Positions 44,908 to 54,732 of a stretch of DNA of 64,000 bases are shown here, one piece after another; position 1 is the first letter of the stretch, and each line of letters starts with the position of its first letter. The translations under genes and the position numbers were made by a program. Origin of the DNA: OLB6 sp964525565. Lineage in GTDB: Bacteria; Bacteroidota; Ignavibacteria; Kapaibacteriales; Kapaibacteriaceae. The stretch spans positions 1 to 64,000 of the forward strand of contig CAZGHI010000001.1 in assembly GCA_964525565.1 (NCBI GenBank), read 5' to 3'. Below the pieces are notes generated by a model. That model did no database searches and was not told the DNA's origin. It worked only from the letters and a program-made list of their open reading frames with translations.

Positions 44908-47148
44908 GTGAAGCAAGCTGCGTTACGTACGAGTGCCCTTACTCTGCTCTTTATTATCATCCAGGTTGTGGTCACAGCTCGGCCATCAAATCCGTTAGGG
45001 TGGAGTGAGGTACGGAGGTGGCAGGCACTTGTTAAGCCTGCAGGAAACGAGCTCCTGGTACAAAAGTCTCAGCCCGCCTGGCAGAGCACTGATGCTCCAC
45101 TAGCCTTGGTAGGCATAGATGGTTCGGTACGTGGTAGTGGCCTTCAAGGAGAAGATGTGCGGGACGCGCTGTGGGTTGAACGTAATGTAGTTGCTGTGTG
45201 TGTACGTGACGGGGCACCTCTTTTAATGATTTTGGACAGCACGCTGCATGTTAAACATGTGCTCCCATTTCCTTTCGACCTTCCTGTGACTACAACCTTT
45301 CAGGTGCAACTTCTTGCAACTGACAAGAAGCATGTATATGTGAACGTTCTTGGTATTGTTTGCGGTGTTGATATAACGGCTGAACAACCACAGGTGAGAC
45401 TTGTTGAACAGCGTGTATTTGGAATGGGAAAGGGTACACAAGCATGGTCCGTAGTTATTGTGCACGATGTCGGTGGGCTTGCATACGCCAGCTTGATTGA
45501 TACGCTGCTGCAACGTCGCATAGCTCCATCTGTTCCCTTAGCATCTCGTGCCACCGTTGGTCTTGCCGATGGAAAAGTAATTGTAATATCTCCCGTGGAC
45601 TCGAACCGAACAACACAGGTAAGTCTGATCGCCCTTCAGAACAACGACGTACAAACCATAAGTGTACAAGCAGGGTTCGAGCAGATGACGTGGTTTACTG
45701 TAAATACCGCTATTGCGCTTGCCATTGCCGATCGTGTTCAAGGGGGATATATACTACGCAGCAGATTGTTGGGAACGTCTTTACCGGCTAACGATGTAGA
45801 TGTATTCCTACCTCCCGAACGCGGCATCCCCCGAATGGTAACTGCACAGGGAGATACGGTTTTTGTTGTCTATCATAACGGAATTGTAAGCGTACATAAT
45901 GGGCGCATCCTGTCTGACGATGATGCCGTAGTGCCAGATGGTCCCATCATTAGTGTTCATCAGATTAATGATGCACTACTGGTAACAACCCGAACAGGAT
46001 CGGTACTGTTTCAGCGAAGTATCCATACTTTCTGGTGGTTGTGGGATGTGCTAGAGAAAACCGGCTCGTTTGTAGTTCCCGGCTCTTTACTGGTTGTTAT
46101 TCTGTTATTGTGGTTGCGGCTCCGACGTCAGCGCAGGTTCCTGGATGCTATGCTTGAACTTCCGGGAGCTGGTCTTGTTTTTGTGATGGACGATGTTGGA
46201 CGGCTGTTGCGTACAAACGAGCGAACAGCTCAATTGCTTCGGATTACAAGTAAGGTGCCAATGCGACGACTGTTCCGATCGTACATGCGCCATTCCGGTG
46301 TACGGGAGATACAAGACTTTCTTTCCAAGGCCTTGGTTGTACGCCGGCCACTATCACAGAAAATTCGCGTAGATGATGATGATGAACAACGAGAATATAT
46401 GTTCACAGCACAACCGCTGTGGGGTTCATTTGGGAAGCTGCGAGGAATGGTTGTAACTGGAATTGATATTACAGAGACACTTGAGCGCCGTCGGTTGGTG
46501 AACTGGGCGCAATTAGCGCACGATATGCAAACAAACCTATCGACTATACGGTTGAATGCGGAGCAACTTCAAGCTGAACAGGAAGGCAGGCAGAGTGAGA
46601 AAGTTCGGCGTATCCTCTATCAAACCGAGGTGCTGATCCAAAGGGTTCGTGATTTGGTAAGCGTAGGACGAACAGAGGACCTTCAGCGCGCACCTGTCCA
46701 TAGTGCAGAGTTTTGTACGCAGTTACGTCACGAGTTCGATCCAACGATGTTTCCACATGTACACTTTGTAATGAAGCTCAAGGGAACAATGATGAGTGTT
46801 GATAAGCTCAAACTCTCACGTGCAGTCCGCAATGCTGTGGAGAATGCAATTAAGAGTTTACGCGGCAACGAAGGTACCGTTGAAATAGCAACGTGGTACG
46901 ATCGGTGGAATGTTTACATCCGAGTATCTGACACTGGTGTTGGCATGGATACGTTAACACTTGAGAATATGATGAAACCCTACTTTACAACGGCAAAAGA
47001 TGGTTCAGGAACCGGAATCGGGACCATGATCATGCAGCATGTTACGCATTTGCATGGGGGGTCGTTGCGTGTAACAAGTGAACCAGGGGCAGGAACCCAG
47101 GTAGTGTTTCGAATACCGTTGACCGAGCCTTTGGAGGCTCACGAGTAA
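44908..47148 (+). CDS. Membrane sensor histidine kinase with large periplasmic sensor and PAS domain
   Basis: A GTG start gives an N-terminal membrane segment (LTLLFIIIQVVVTA). About 360 residues of beta-rich, propeller-like sequence face the periplasm, then a second membrane helix lies near residues 386-404. A PAS domain (PGAGLVFVMDDVGRLLRTNE) leads to the kinase core: H-box QLAHDMQTNLSTI near residue 536, N-box NAVENAI, G1 DTGVGM and G2 GTGIGT. It should autophosphorylate on the histidine. No response regulator is adjacent, so its partner lies elsewhere. The stop is two bases before ruvX. Confidence 0.88.
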   Translation: MKQAALRTSALTLLFIIIQVVVTARPSNPLGWSEVRRWQALVKPAGNELLVQKSQPAWQSTDAPLALVGIDGSVRGSGLQGEDVRDALWVERNVVAVCVRDGAPLLMILDSTLHVKHVLPFPFDLPVTTTFQVQLLATDKKHVYVNVLGIVCGVDITAEQPQVRLVEQRVFGMGKGTQAWSVVIVHDVGGLAYASLIDTLLQRRIAPSVPLASRATVGLADGKVIVISPVDSNRTTQVSLIALQNNDVQTISVQAGFEQMTWFTVNTAIALAIADRVQGGYILRSRLLGTSLPANDVDVFLPPERGIPRMVTAQGDTVFVVYHNGIVSVHNGRILSDDDAVVPDGPIISVHQINDALLVTTRTGSVLFQRSIHTFWWLWDVLEKTGSFVVPGSLLVVILLLWLRLRRQRRFLDAMLELPGAGLVFVMDDVGRLLRTNERTAQLLRITSKVPMRRLFRSYMRHSGVREIQDFLSKALVVRRPLSQKIRVDDDDEQREYMFTAQPLWGSFGKLRGMVVTGIDITETLERRRLVNWAQLAHDMQTNLSTIRLNAEQLQAEQEGRQSEKVRRILYQTEVLIQRVRDLVSVGRTEDLQRAPVHSAEFCTQLRHEFDPTMFPHVHFVMKLKGTMMSVDKLKLSRAVRNAVENAIKSLRGNEGTVEIATWYDRWNVYIRVSDTGVGMDTLTLENMMKPYFTTAKDGSGTGIGTMIMQHVTHLHGGSLRVTSEPGAGTQVVFRIPLTEPLEAHE

Positions 47149-47150
47149 TC

Positions 47151-47576
47151 ATGCATACTTCAGTTCGAATTTGTGCGCTGGACTTTGGAGAAGCCCGCAT
47201 CGGTGTTGCGGTAAGCGATGAGTATGGCATTACCGTGAATACAAGGCCTGTGATTGAGAACAATAAGGACGTGTTCCGAAAATTGTTAGAGCGCTTCAGT
47301 GCAGATAGAATCGGACTGATCATCGTTGGTGTACCTCACAGACATGATGGGAGTCAGTCGCATATCGTTCAGAAAATTGAAGAGTTTATAGTGGAATTGC
47401 GAAAGCATACACCATTAGAAGTTATTGAAGTTGATGAATCGTTTAGCACAAAGCGTGCATTTCATACTATGAAGTTGGCCTCGGTTTCGAAAAAGCGACG
47501 TATAACAAAGGGAACCAAGGACGCGTTTGCTGCCGCGCTTATTCTCCAAGACTACCTAGAGGAAAAACGAACGTGA
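47151..47576 (+). CDS. ruvX: Holliday junction resolvase-like protein YqgF
   Basis: The protein has an RNase H-like fold with ALDFGEARIGVAVSDEYG (first acidic residue), LIIVGVPHRHDGS, a second acid in EVIEVDESFST and the late KGTKDAFAAALILQDYL. RuvX/YqgF is implicated in 16S rRNA maturation and recombination. The length of 141 is normal. Its end overlaps the start of the GWxTD gene by four bases (GTGATG). Confidence 0.93.
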   Translation: MHTSVRICALDFGEARIGVAVSDEYGITVNTRPVIENNKDVFRKLLERFSADRIGLIIVGVPHRHDGSQSHIVQKIEEFIVELRKHTPLEVIEVDESFSTKRAFHTMKLASVSKKRRITKGTKDAFAAALILQDYLEEKRT

Positions 47577-48940
47577 TGAATATCGTTTCTGTAACAAGTG
47601 TCCTGATAGGATTTGGATTGATTCTGCAGGTTTCACATGCTCAAGCACAGCCGAAAACAATCTTTGCCGACTATGGCGACCGTTTCTTTGCAGATGCATT
47701 TGTTGTGCCCGGTAACAATCCGGATTCAGCAAATGTGGTCGTATTTTTTCGTCTGTCGAATGATTTCCTAACCTTTGTTAAGAATACGGATAGGTCCGAT
47801 GTCGGGGGTAATTACAAAGCTCCCGTGGTGATAAGTATAGAAGTGCGTGACACACTCGGCGTAATCCGCAGGAGAATTCGGTGGGAGAATACAGCATATA
47901 CCAACACGTTCGAAGAAACGAACAGCAAGAACACGTTCCATTATGGATGGCAGCAGATTGAAATTGCCGCCGGTAGCTATTCCATATCGCTGGAGATTAT
48001 TGAAAAAAAGGAGAATCCGCAGAAGAAAATCAAGTTGAATGATGTATCGTTTAAGCCGCGTACAATGGTACGCTTACTAACACAGCCCATGTTTGCCCAA
48101 TCCGTGATTTCGAAAGGTCGAGATCTTTACCGTCCATTTGTTCTTTCGGGCGACGTAAGTTTTGGATCGAAAGATGCTGTTGCGTTTGTTCTCCTTGCCG
48201 ATAGTACACCAACGAAATACCACTTTGTTGTCCGCCAATTGCCTTACGATGGGCGCACCATACGCTGGTGGGAGGTGAGCGATGTACAGGGCACAGTTGT
48301 TAGTTCCACGTCACGAATGCTACATCTGTCGGAATATGCAACAACAACAGATCCCTACGTGGAGGTGGTTGATGTTAAGGATAAGGCAACAAGTGTTGCA
48401 CTGGCTGAGATTCCCATACCCGTAACGGCAATGGTGCCCGGACAGTACGTAATTGAACTTGTTGCTGACGGAACTGTCGATACGTTACGATCTGCATTTC
48501 GCATCATATGGGAAATGATGCCACTCTCCTTACGCAACCTCGATTACGCCATTGGTGCATTGAAATACATTGCCACTAAAGAAGAGTTGAGTTCTCTCGA
48601 CAGCGGAAGCGATGCTGACCGTAGATCTCGACTAATGCAGTGGTGGAGGAAGCAAGATCCAACGCCAACGACAACGTATAATGAACGCCTGGCCGAGTAT
48701 TATAAGCGTTTCGATCAAGCATACTACGCATTTAGTACGATTCAGGAACAGGATGGTGCCCATTCCGAACGGGGTAAAATCTACGTTCTCTTTGGGCCTC
48801 CGACAAGTATTAATAAAAAACTGGATCCGAATAACCAGCCACAAGAAATATGGACATACTCTAATAGCGTAGCAAAAACATTCACATTTGGCATAGACGA
48901 TAGGGGGATCTACAAACTCAAAGAAGTCACACCGAATTGA
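47573..48940 (+). CDS. Secreted GWxTD-domain protein
   Basis: The protein has a signal peptide (VTSVLIGFGLILQVSHAQAQ) and a beta-rich region up to about residue 310. The C-terminal 130 residues have the GWxTD-type pattern: LMQWWRKQDPTPTTTYNERL, YYKRFDQAYYAF, an acidic and RGK segment in place of the usual GWkTDRG (SERGKIYVLFGPP), and the end QEIWTYSN. Such proteins are common in this phylum and of unknown role. Here the eponymous GW-TD is changed to HSERG. It is in the ispF-HK-ruvX direction and coupled to ruvX. Confidence 0.8.
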   Translation: MMNIVSVTSVLIGFGLILQVSHAQAQPKTIFADYGDRFFADAFVVPGNNPDSANVVVFFRLSNDFLTFVKNTDRSDVGGNYKAPVVISIEVRDTLGVIRRRIRWENTAYTNTFEETNSKNTFHYGWQQIEIAAGSYSISLEIIEKKENPQKKIKLNDVSFKPRTMVRLLTQPMFAQSVISKGRDLYRPFVLSGDVSFGSKDAVAFVLLADSTPTKYHFVVRQLPYDGRTIRWWEVSDVQGTVVSSTSRMLHLSEYATTTDPYVEVVDVKDKATSVALAEIPIPVTAMVPGQYVIELVADGTVDTLRSAFRIIWEMMPLSLRNLDYAIGALKYIATKEELSSLDSGSDADRRSRLMQWWRKQDPTPTTTYNERLAEYYKRFDQAYYAFSTIQEQDGAHSERGKIYVLFGPPTSINKKLDPNNQPQEIWTYSNSVAKTFTFGIDDRGIYKLKEVTPN

Positions 48941-48978
48941 TCTACATTGTAGGTGTCAATAATTGCCATTTACCCATA

Positions 48979-49383
48979 TCAAATAGGCTCCCATAGTTCA
49001 CCTTCACACGGTGGCTGCTCTGAGGTGACGTGCTCATCGAGAACCATACATAACTGATTTGTCCCGTTAAAATGCCTGCACTTTCCACATAGCGTTTCGG
49101 ATTGAATGTGCTCGATGTGTTCGTTAAATCTGCGATACTGCAGCCAGGCAGGATATGCTCCCAAGCCCCATGCCGCAAAGAGCACAGAGGTCCACCACCA
49201 CGTGCTGGATTGAAAACGGTCATTTAACAAAACGGCAAGTGTACCAATAATTGCTAGTCTCATCACGGCTGCTGCAACGATGCTTCCCGTTGTATAATAC
49301 GGTAGTTCTGTTGCATGGTCTGGTGGTGATACCCGTAGCAGGAATAAATCAAGAAACTGTTCGAAAGCTGTAGGGTGATGCAT
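48979..49383 (-). CDS. Small membrane protein with C-terminal cysteine cluster
   Basis: Two membrane helices are predicted (about residues 33-55 and 62-80: GSIVAAAVMRLAIIGTLAVL and WWWTSVLFAAWGLGAYPAWL). The last 45 residues carry CGKCRHFNGTNQLCMVLDEH followed by PPC, four cysteines spaced C-x2-C-x9-C-x13-C, which could bind zinc or an Fe-S cluster. I know no named family. It is single, convergent with the GWxTD gene and divergent from the large T9SS gene. Confidence 0.6.
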   Translation of the reverse strand: MHHPTAFEQFLDLFLLRVSPPDHATELPYYTTGSIVAAAVMRLAIIGTLAVLLNDRFQSSTWWWTSVLFAAWGLGAYPAWLQYRRFNEHIEHIQSETLCGKCRHFNGTNQLCMVLDEHVTSEQPPCEGELWEPI

Positions 49384-49423
49384 GTTTGTATGCCATTACA
49401 GGGTTAGAAAAATCAAACGTTGG

Positions 49424-49431
49424 TAAATTTG
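49424..49431 (+). promoter_or_regulatory. TAnnTTTG-type -7 element upstream of the large T9SS gene
   Basis: TAAATTTG matches the Bacteroidota -7 consensus in the short divergent gap, 37 bases before the chosen ATG at 49469. No clear -33 is seen. Confidence 0.35.
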
Positions 49432-49468
49432 CGTAACCAACCGACGATTTCGATTGTTTTATGGTATT

Positions 49469-52400
49469 ATGCACGTACATAGCAAAACCTTGGCCTGTAG
49501 TTCTTCGTCAATTTCATCCGCAGAGTTCTTTCAACCGTCTATCAACCTTTGCAAATGTTGGATAGCCCCCGTTGTTGGGGCGTTTTTATTTATTCTGCTC
49601 CCCACATTACTTCTTTCGCAAGATGTTGTTGTAAGTGAATATTATAATGTTGCCAATGTGAATCAGCCCGGCGAATGGACAGAGTTGTTCGTTGTTACTG
49701 ACGGCGCTTCGATAGCAGGCTGGACAATTGAGGATTATGCGAACGAACTCGCAGCGCTTGGTTCCAAGGTAACATTTAAGAATGTGGATTTCTGGCGGAA
49801 CTTGCGTGCTGGCACCATTATAGTCATTGACCATGAGTACTTTCCTGTACCCTATGTTTCAGACAAACAGAAGAAGGATGGTTATCTACAAGTATGCCAA
49901 CGTGACACCTCTCTCTTTGAGGTAAGCGGAATTGGGTTGAACATAAATCAAACCCGGGAGGGGATAACTCTCCGAAATTCTGTCGGAGAACATGTGCATT
50001 CCCTAGGGCATTTTAGTTTGGCTGCTGCTGGCAGCGTTCCCCTGTGGTTAAACCTTCCCATGCCCAAAGTTGCACACAACACAACAGCAATCGGAGACGG
50101 ACACTCCATAAGAGTTACAGGCAGCTCCATTGCAGCATATGCTGCAAGACTCGGAACCGATAGTACAAGTTCTGGACCAAGTCCCGGAATCCAATATCCG
50201 GGCATTATAGGTTCCGGGCCTTCCAAGGGATTGCCAAATCTAATTGGTGGACAGAAGGTTATTCTCGGCTGGTCAAACGAGAACCAATACTTCTGGCGGT
50301 TAGTTCGAGAACCGAAATGGTCACAGGCCCCTGCAGTAGTCGTAGAAAGCTATTCCCCGGTGAGCCATGCTATTTCGTGGACGCCAATTCGCGATCCGTT
50401 TCCGGATGATAGCACAACAGGCTACGTTGTTCTCAGAGATACGAAGAACTTTCAAGACTTTTCGGATTCCTTTCTTAGTGATGGCAGAATATTAATTGTT
50501 GGCAGCCGCATTGGCACAACAGTAGTTGTTGCCGTTCAGCATTCTGCTGCAGGAAACCGTTTTGTTGACGAAGGGGATGTTCCATGCGGCATGGATTACA
50601 CGTATCGGGTGTACGGCTACCGTTTTAATGCCGATGACAACATGTCGCAGACAGAAACTGCGGATACAACTGCCAGAGGAAGACAGTATAACCAGCTCGA
50701 GTACGCTCAAAGTGCGGTTATACACAAACCAATCTTGCCAAAGCCAATCATACGTTCTTCGCGCACGACCATGTGTCCAGACGATACCGTGCACATATAC
50801 GGGGACTCTGTGCCGAATGGTATCACGTATGAGTGGACGCTGAACGGTGTTCCGATACAAGTAGGTAAGGATTTACGTCTTGTGGCCAGAGAATTTGGTA
50901 CGTATCGCTTAGTTGTGTACGGACCTGGTTCCTGTCCAACAGTAAGTGAACCAATCGTCATCACTTCGATTCCGGTTCCTGAAGTAAGAACGCTTCCGTT
51001 AGGGAGACAGTCTATTTGCGAAGGAGACACAATCACACTCACTGTCCAGAATGTATCAGCGATTTACCGACTTTTCCGTAACGATTTGGCTGTTGCAGAA
51101 CAGGCAACACCATCGTTTCGGATTACAGAGCCCGGATCGTACTCCGTGGAAATTGTAACTGCAGACGGATGTGTGTCGATGTCGAAGCCCATTGTGTTTT
51201 TTACTCCTGATATCCGTTATGCTGCATCAGAGGCACTCATTGACTTTGGTTCAACCGGTGCATGTAGTGGGAACACGGTACGATCGTTTGACGTTACAAA
51301 CGAGGGTCAGGAAGCAATTCAGATTGCGAGAGTTCTTTTAAGCCCTGGGTTTGCATTAGAAAGTCCGGCCCCAGGATTTATCCTTGCTCCGGGAGAACGC
51401 CGTACCGTTTACCTTCGGTTTTCACCTGAAACAATTGGTTTAACCGAAGGTGTGGCCACCATTGTTGCAAATCCTTGCAGCAAACCCTTAAGCATACAGT
51501 TGCGAGGAGAACGTACAGAGATGCTCGCAGCACTGGATAAGGTTGATGTTGACTTTGGGGTTTACACGTCGTGCCCACGGTCAACCATACGTGATACAGC
51601 AGTCTTCACAATCAGGAATTCCGGAACGCAGCCCATGCGGGTTCAGGCACCACTCGTCCAACCTCCATTCTTTATTTCATTTCAGCCTACAGAATTATCT
51701 CCCGGGCAAAGCGTTAGCATAACGATACGCTACATACCACTGGAGGAGTTTTTGAACCAAGCCGTAAACCAGACGATTGAATTTCCCTTTGCGGCAGACC
51801 AATGTACCGACACCTTGCGTGCAACACTGAGAGCAGCAGCCTACCAACCGTTGGTTCTGCTGGAGCAGGATACGATCAACCTCGGACGTAGCATTGGTTG
51901 TAGTGCGACAGTACGTGGTTCAGTCGTCATCAGGAACGTGGGTAGTGTACCTACCACCGTTGGCCTGCCGTCAGAACCGTCTGCTTTGCAGTTTGAAAAC
52001 CTTCCTATAGACTTAGCTGTTGGGGAAACGAAAACGATTACGTTTACGCAGTTTTTGGACACACCGCGTGGTGAGCATTTAACTACCGACACGCTATTTG
52101 TATTGCCTTGCGGACAGCCTGTACTTGTAAGTACCCGCTCGGAACTCGTTTACCCAGAGATTAATGCCTCCGAACAAACTGTTCATTTCGGCACAATGTT
52201 GCTCTGTAATGGCATGGAGCCGCCTTATAAAACAGTAGTGCTGCGTCAGCAACCATCGCATGCAATAACAACAGTAACCTCGGTGGCAGCACCGGGTTGG
52301 ATTCAGACAAGTGTTACGCAAGGCACCGTACTAACCGACTCACTTACGATGACGATCACAGTAAGCAATGCGGCTCCCGGTAGATTTAGCGACACGATTG

Positions 52401-53500
52401 TTGTTTTCTTTAACAACTGCGCTGAACCGGTTCGTGTACACGTTGTTGGCGAAGTTGCCGATCCATCATGGACAGTATCTTCTACGAAGTTGGACTTTGG
52501 TTTACTGAATCCGGGTGAGTCAATTCAGCAGACACTCGTTATTCGAAATACCGGCAGCATACCAACGGAATTTGCTGGATTGCCTTCCCTTTCCTCGCCA
52601 TGGCGCTTGTTGGGCACGATCCCTGATCTACCTGCTGTTGTTAATCCCGGAGATAGTGTAGTCGTTACTCTTGCTTATGAGTTTGTTGGCCACTCACGAT
52701 CAGACACAGTTCAGTTCTCATTGGAAGCCAATACACCTTGTCCGGCGGCATTCACCATCACGGCTGTGGGATCAACGTCGAGGCCCCCGATAGACCCCTT
52801 CCCGATACGAGGTGTTCGCATGCGGATACCTGATGGGATGGTTGCTCCGCTTGGCACAGTAGCCTCGATTCCGGTTGAACTGGATGCCGACAGCTCTTTG
52901 GATGGTAGGGGGCTGAAGTCTATTCGCGCAGAAATTGAATACGACGGTTCGCTTCTTTATATGCGATCAATAGGATTGTCTCACCCAAGCGTAACGGTAT
53001 CAGACATTGTAGAAATAGCACCAGGCAGAGCGCGTTTAACGATACGCTCCGATAGCAATCTCGTAACAGCAGATACGCTACTAACCATAAATGCAACAAC
53101 ATACCTAGGGAGCCATTCTCGTACCGAGCTTCGATTTGTACACATCGAGTCGGAGCAAGCCGAAATATCAGGGTACGATGGTGACATTACGATTACGGGA
53201 ACATGTGATGCTCAAACGCAGAGCATTGTATTTGGACAGCAGCCAGAACTCATTTTCAATGGGCAACACCCGTGGACATCGCCAGTACTCGACGTAACCG
53301 TCGTTACCCTAACCGATGACCCCGTATTCATAACGATTTTTGATATGCAGGGTAGGTCAATTCTGTCACGCACGATTACAGTTCGTCCGGGAATCCATAA
53401 CGTAGTAGTTCCGGCAATAAACGTTCCTGCGGGTGTCTATGGAGTAACAATGGTTCATGGACAACATGCAAGAACGCAGATTTTGGTTCGTGGTGAGTGA
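49469..53500 (+). CDS. Large multidomain T9SS surface protein
   Basis: The 1343-residue protein has a long signal region (CWIAPVVGAFLFILLPTLLL). It starts with a lamin-tail-type domain (VVVSEYYNVANVNQPGEWTE), then a fibronectin III-like part (ISWTPIRDPFPDD), an Ig/PKD-like domain and several HYDIN/choice-of-anchor-D repeats of about 100 residues, each with a DFG or LDFG entry and CS or CP spacing (DFGSTGACSGNTVRSFDVTN, DFGVYTSCPRST, LDFGLLNPGESIQQTL). A cohesin-like domain follows (SIPVELDADSSLDGRGLKSI), then the T9SS type-A tail (VFITIFDMQGRSILSRTI, VPAGVYGVTM). It is probably a cell-surface adhesin or matrix protein. A TTG at 49454 is an alternative start. Confidence 0.83.
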   Translation: MHVHSKTLACSSSSISSAEFFQPSINLCKCWIAPVVGAFLFILLPTLLLSQDVVVSEYYNVANVNQPGEWTELFVVTDGASIAGWTIEDYANELAALGSKVTFKNVDFWRNLRAGTIIVIDHEYFPVPYVSDKQKKDGYLQVCQRDTSLFEVSGIGLNINQTREGITLRNSVGEHVHSLGHFSLAAAGSVPLWLNLPMPKVAHNTTAIGDGHSIRVTGSSIAAYAARLGTDSTSSGPSPGIQYPGIIGSGPSKGLPNLIGGQKVILGWSNENQYFWRLVREPKWSQAPAVVVESYSPVSHAISWTPIRDPFPDDSTTGYVVLRDTKNFQDFSDSFLSDGRILIVGSRIGTTVVVAVQHSAAGNRFVDEGDVPCGMDYTYRVYGYRFNADDNMSQTETADTTARGRQYNQLEYAQSAVIHKPILPKPIIRSSRTTMCPDDTVHIYGDSVPNGITYEWTLNGVPIQVGKDLRLVAREFGTYRLVVYGPGSCPTVSEPIVITSIPVPEVRTLPLGRQSICEGDTITLTVQNVSAIYRLFRNDLAVAEQATPSFRITEPGSYSVEIVTADGCVSMSKPIVFFTPDIRYAASEALIDFGSTGACSGNTVRSFDVTNEGQEAIQIARVLLSPGFALESPAPGFILAPGERRTVYLRFSPETIGLTEGVATIVANPCSKPLSIQLRGERTEMLAALDKVDVDFGVYTSCPRSTIRDTAVFTIRNSGTQPMRVQAPLVQPPFFISFQPTELSPGQSVSITIRYIPLEEFLNQAVNQTIEFPFAADQCTDTLRATLRAAAYQPLVLLEQDTINLGRSIGCSATVRGSVVIRNVGSVPTTVGLPSEPSALQFENLPIDLAVGETKTITFTQFLDTPRGEHLTTDTLFVLPCGQPVLVSTRSELVYPEINASEQTVHFGTMLLCNGMEPPYKTVVLRQQPSHAITTVTSVAAPGWIQTSVTQGTVLTDSLTMTITVSNAAPGRFSDTIVVFFNNCAEPVRVHVVGEVADPSWTVSSTKLDFGLLNPGESIQQTLVIRNTGSIPTEFAGLPSLSSPWRLLGTIPDLPAVVNPGDSVVVTLAYEFVGHSRSDTVQFSLEANTPCPAAFTITAVGSTSRPPIDPFPIRGVRMRIPDGMVAPLGTVASIPVELDADSSLDGRGLKSIRAEIEYDGSLLYMRSIGLSHPSVTVSDIVEIAPGRARLTIRSDSNLVTADTLLTINATTYLGSHSRTELRFVHIESEQAEISGYDGDITITGTCDAQTQSIVFGQQPELIFNGQHPWTSPVLDVTVVTLTDDPVFITIFDMQGRSILSRTITVRPGIHNVVVPAINVPAGVYGVTMVHGQHARTQILVRGE

Positions 53501-53518
53501 TAGGGATTTCCGTCGAAC

Positions 53519-54691
53519 CTAGTTCAGACTAGGTGGCTTACGTAGCTGTGTGTGCTGGTAGCGTCGCCCCTTCCACGATGATCCTGCGTCCGAGTAGGCC
53601 CAGCGAACACTGTTGATGCCGATCAGCGTACACCACAAACCCGTTAGTGGTTGTAACAGACAATGCCACCACGGCAATCCAAAACGCAAGGATATTGCTC
53701 CGCGCATCATACCTGCTAAGATCAGTTGAACAACTGCCCATTCCCACCAGGAAGTAAAGAGAAAAAGTAACGGTGCTGTATATGCTGTTACAAGATGAGC
53801 TAAGAATGCTGTTGTCACCCACAGATTAAAGCCTGTTCCTGGAAAGAAATTCTTTGAAAAACCATCGGTAACCTCGCGAGCGGATGTGTACATCCTACAA
53901 GAAATGAAATGTGTGCCATCTACTAACGCAATCCGGTAGCCCATTTGCTTCATTTTGCGTGCGAGGAATACATCCTCCACCAGGGAGTTGTGTACGGCAG
54001 AATGACCACCCACAGCTTCGTATGCCGACCTATTAAAACACATGAACTGCCCATTTGCTGCCGAAAAGGATGAGTTTGGGTTGTTTGTGATGAAACCATT
54101 CGGTAGGTAAGCACAGTAGAGAACAAGTACCATGGGGATTACAATGTGTTCACCTGATGTTCCCAGCACTTGCTCTGTGATCGCTGAGAAAAATTCAACA
54201 TTGTGCTCCTGTAACGTCGCAACTGCAGCCGAAACCATATTGGCATGATGCAATGTGTCGGCATCAGTGAAGATGAAAACTTCACCCGTAGCTTCCTTTG
54301 AAAGTTGCCAGCATGCCCAAGACTTGCCAACCCAGCCTTCTGGTAAAGCCGATCCGCTGATACAACGAACATTCGGCAACTCTTCTGCGAGAAACTCCAG
54401 AATGGGGCCTGTAGCATCTGTTGAACTATCATTTAGGACGATAACTTCGAAATCAGGATAGTCTTGCAGACTAAGACTGCGAATGCACATCTCAATGGAC
54501 CGCTGCTCATTCCGAGCCGGGACCAATATGCTCACACGAGAAATGGACGCATTCGTAGAGGTGGGGCTTTCAAAATCTCTCTGTGGTATTACCATGCGCC
54601 GAAACCGGGTCACATTGTAGAATGTAACCATCAGGAGAATAAGGAGTACGGAAGTAATGGCGACCTGGTAGATGAAAAAAACCGTATGCAT
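53519..54691 (-). CDS. Membrane glycosyltransferase family 2, possibly carotenoid-related (CruC-like)
   Basis: An N-terminal membrane helix precedes a GT-A domain: VSILVPARNEQRSIEMCIRS, VIVLNDSSTDAT, the DxD-type VFIFTDADTLHH and the acceptor motif NSLVEDVFLARKMKQMGY. Three or so membrane helices follow. The layout (helix, GT2, C-terminal helices) is that of CrtQ/CruC-type enzymes that glycosylate carotenoids. The divergent neighbour 41 bases away resembles carotenoid hydratase CrtC, which supports a carotenoid-glycoside role; sequence alone does not prove it. Start ATG at 54691; a TTG at 54700 is possible. Confidence 0.75.
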   Translation of the reverse strand: MHTVFFIYQVAITSVLLILLMVTFYNVTRFRRMVIPQRDFESPTSTNASISRVSILVPARNEQRSIEMCIRSLSLQDYPDFEVIVLNDSSTDATGPILEFLAEELPNVRCISGSALPEGWVGKSWACWQLSKEATGEVFIFTDADTLHHANMVSAAVATLQEHNVEFFSAITEQVLGTSGEHIVIPMVLVLYCAYLPNGFITNNPNSSFSAANGQFMCFNRSAYEAVGGHSAVHNSLVEDVFLARKMKQMGYRIALVDGTHFISCRMYTSAREVTDGFSKNFFPGTGFNLWVTTAFLAHLVTAYTAPLLFLFTSWWEWAVVQLILAGMMRGAISLRFGLPWWHCLLQPLTGLWCTLIGINSVRWAYSDAGSSWKGRRYQHTQLRKPPSLN

Positions 54692-54732
54692 AGTTCCCAA
54701 CCTACGGAAGCCGAGGTGATATCTTCGTAACC

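Noticed and set aside
53518..53533. Inverted repeat CCTAGT/ACTAGG at the end of the large T9SS gene as a bidirectional terminator
   Set aside because: Only six base pairs and no T-run on either side.
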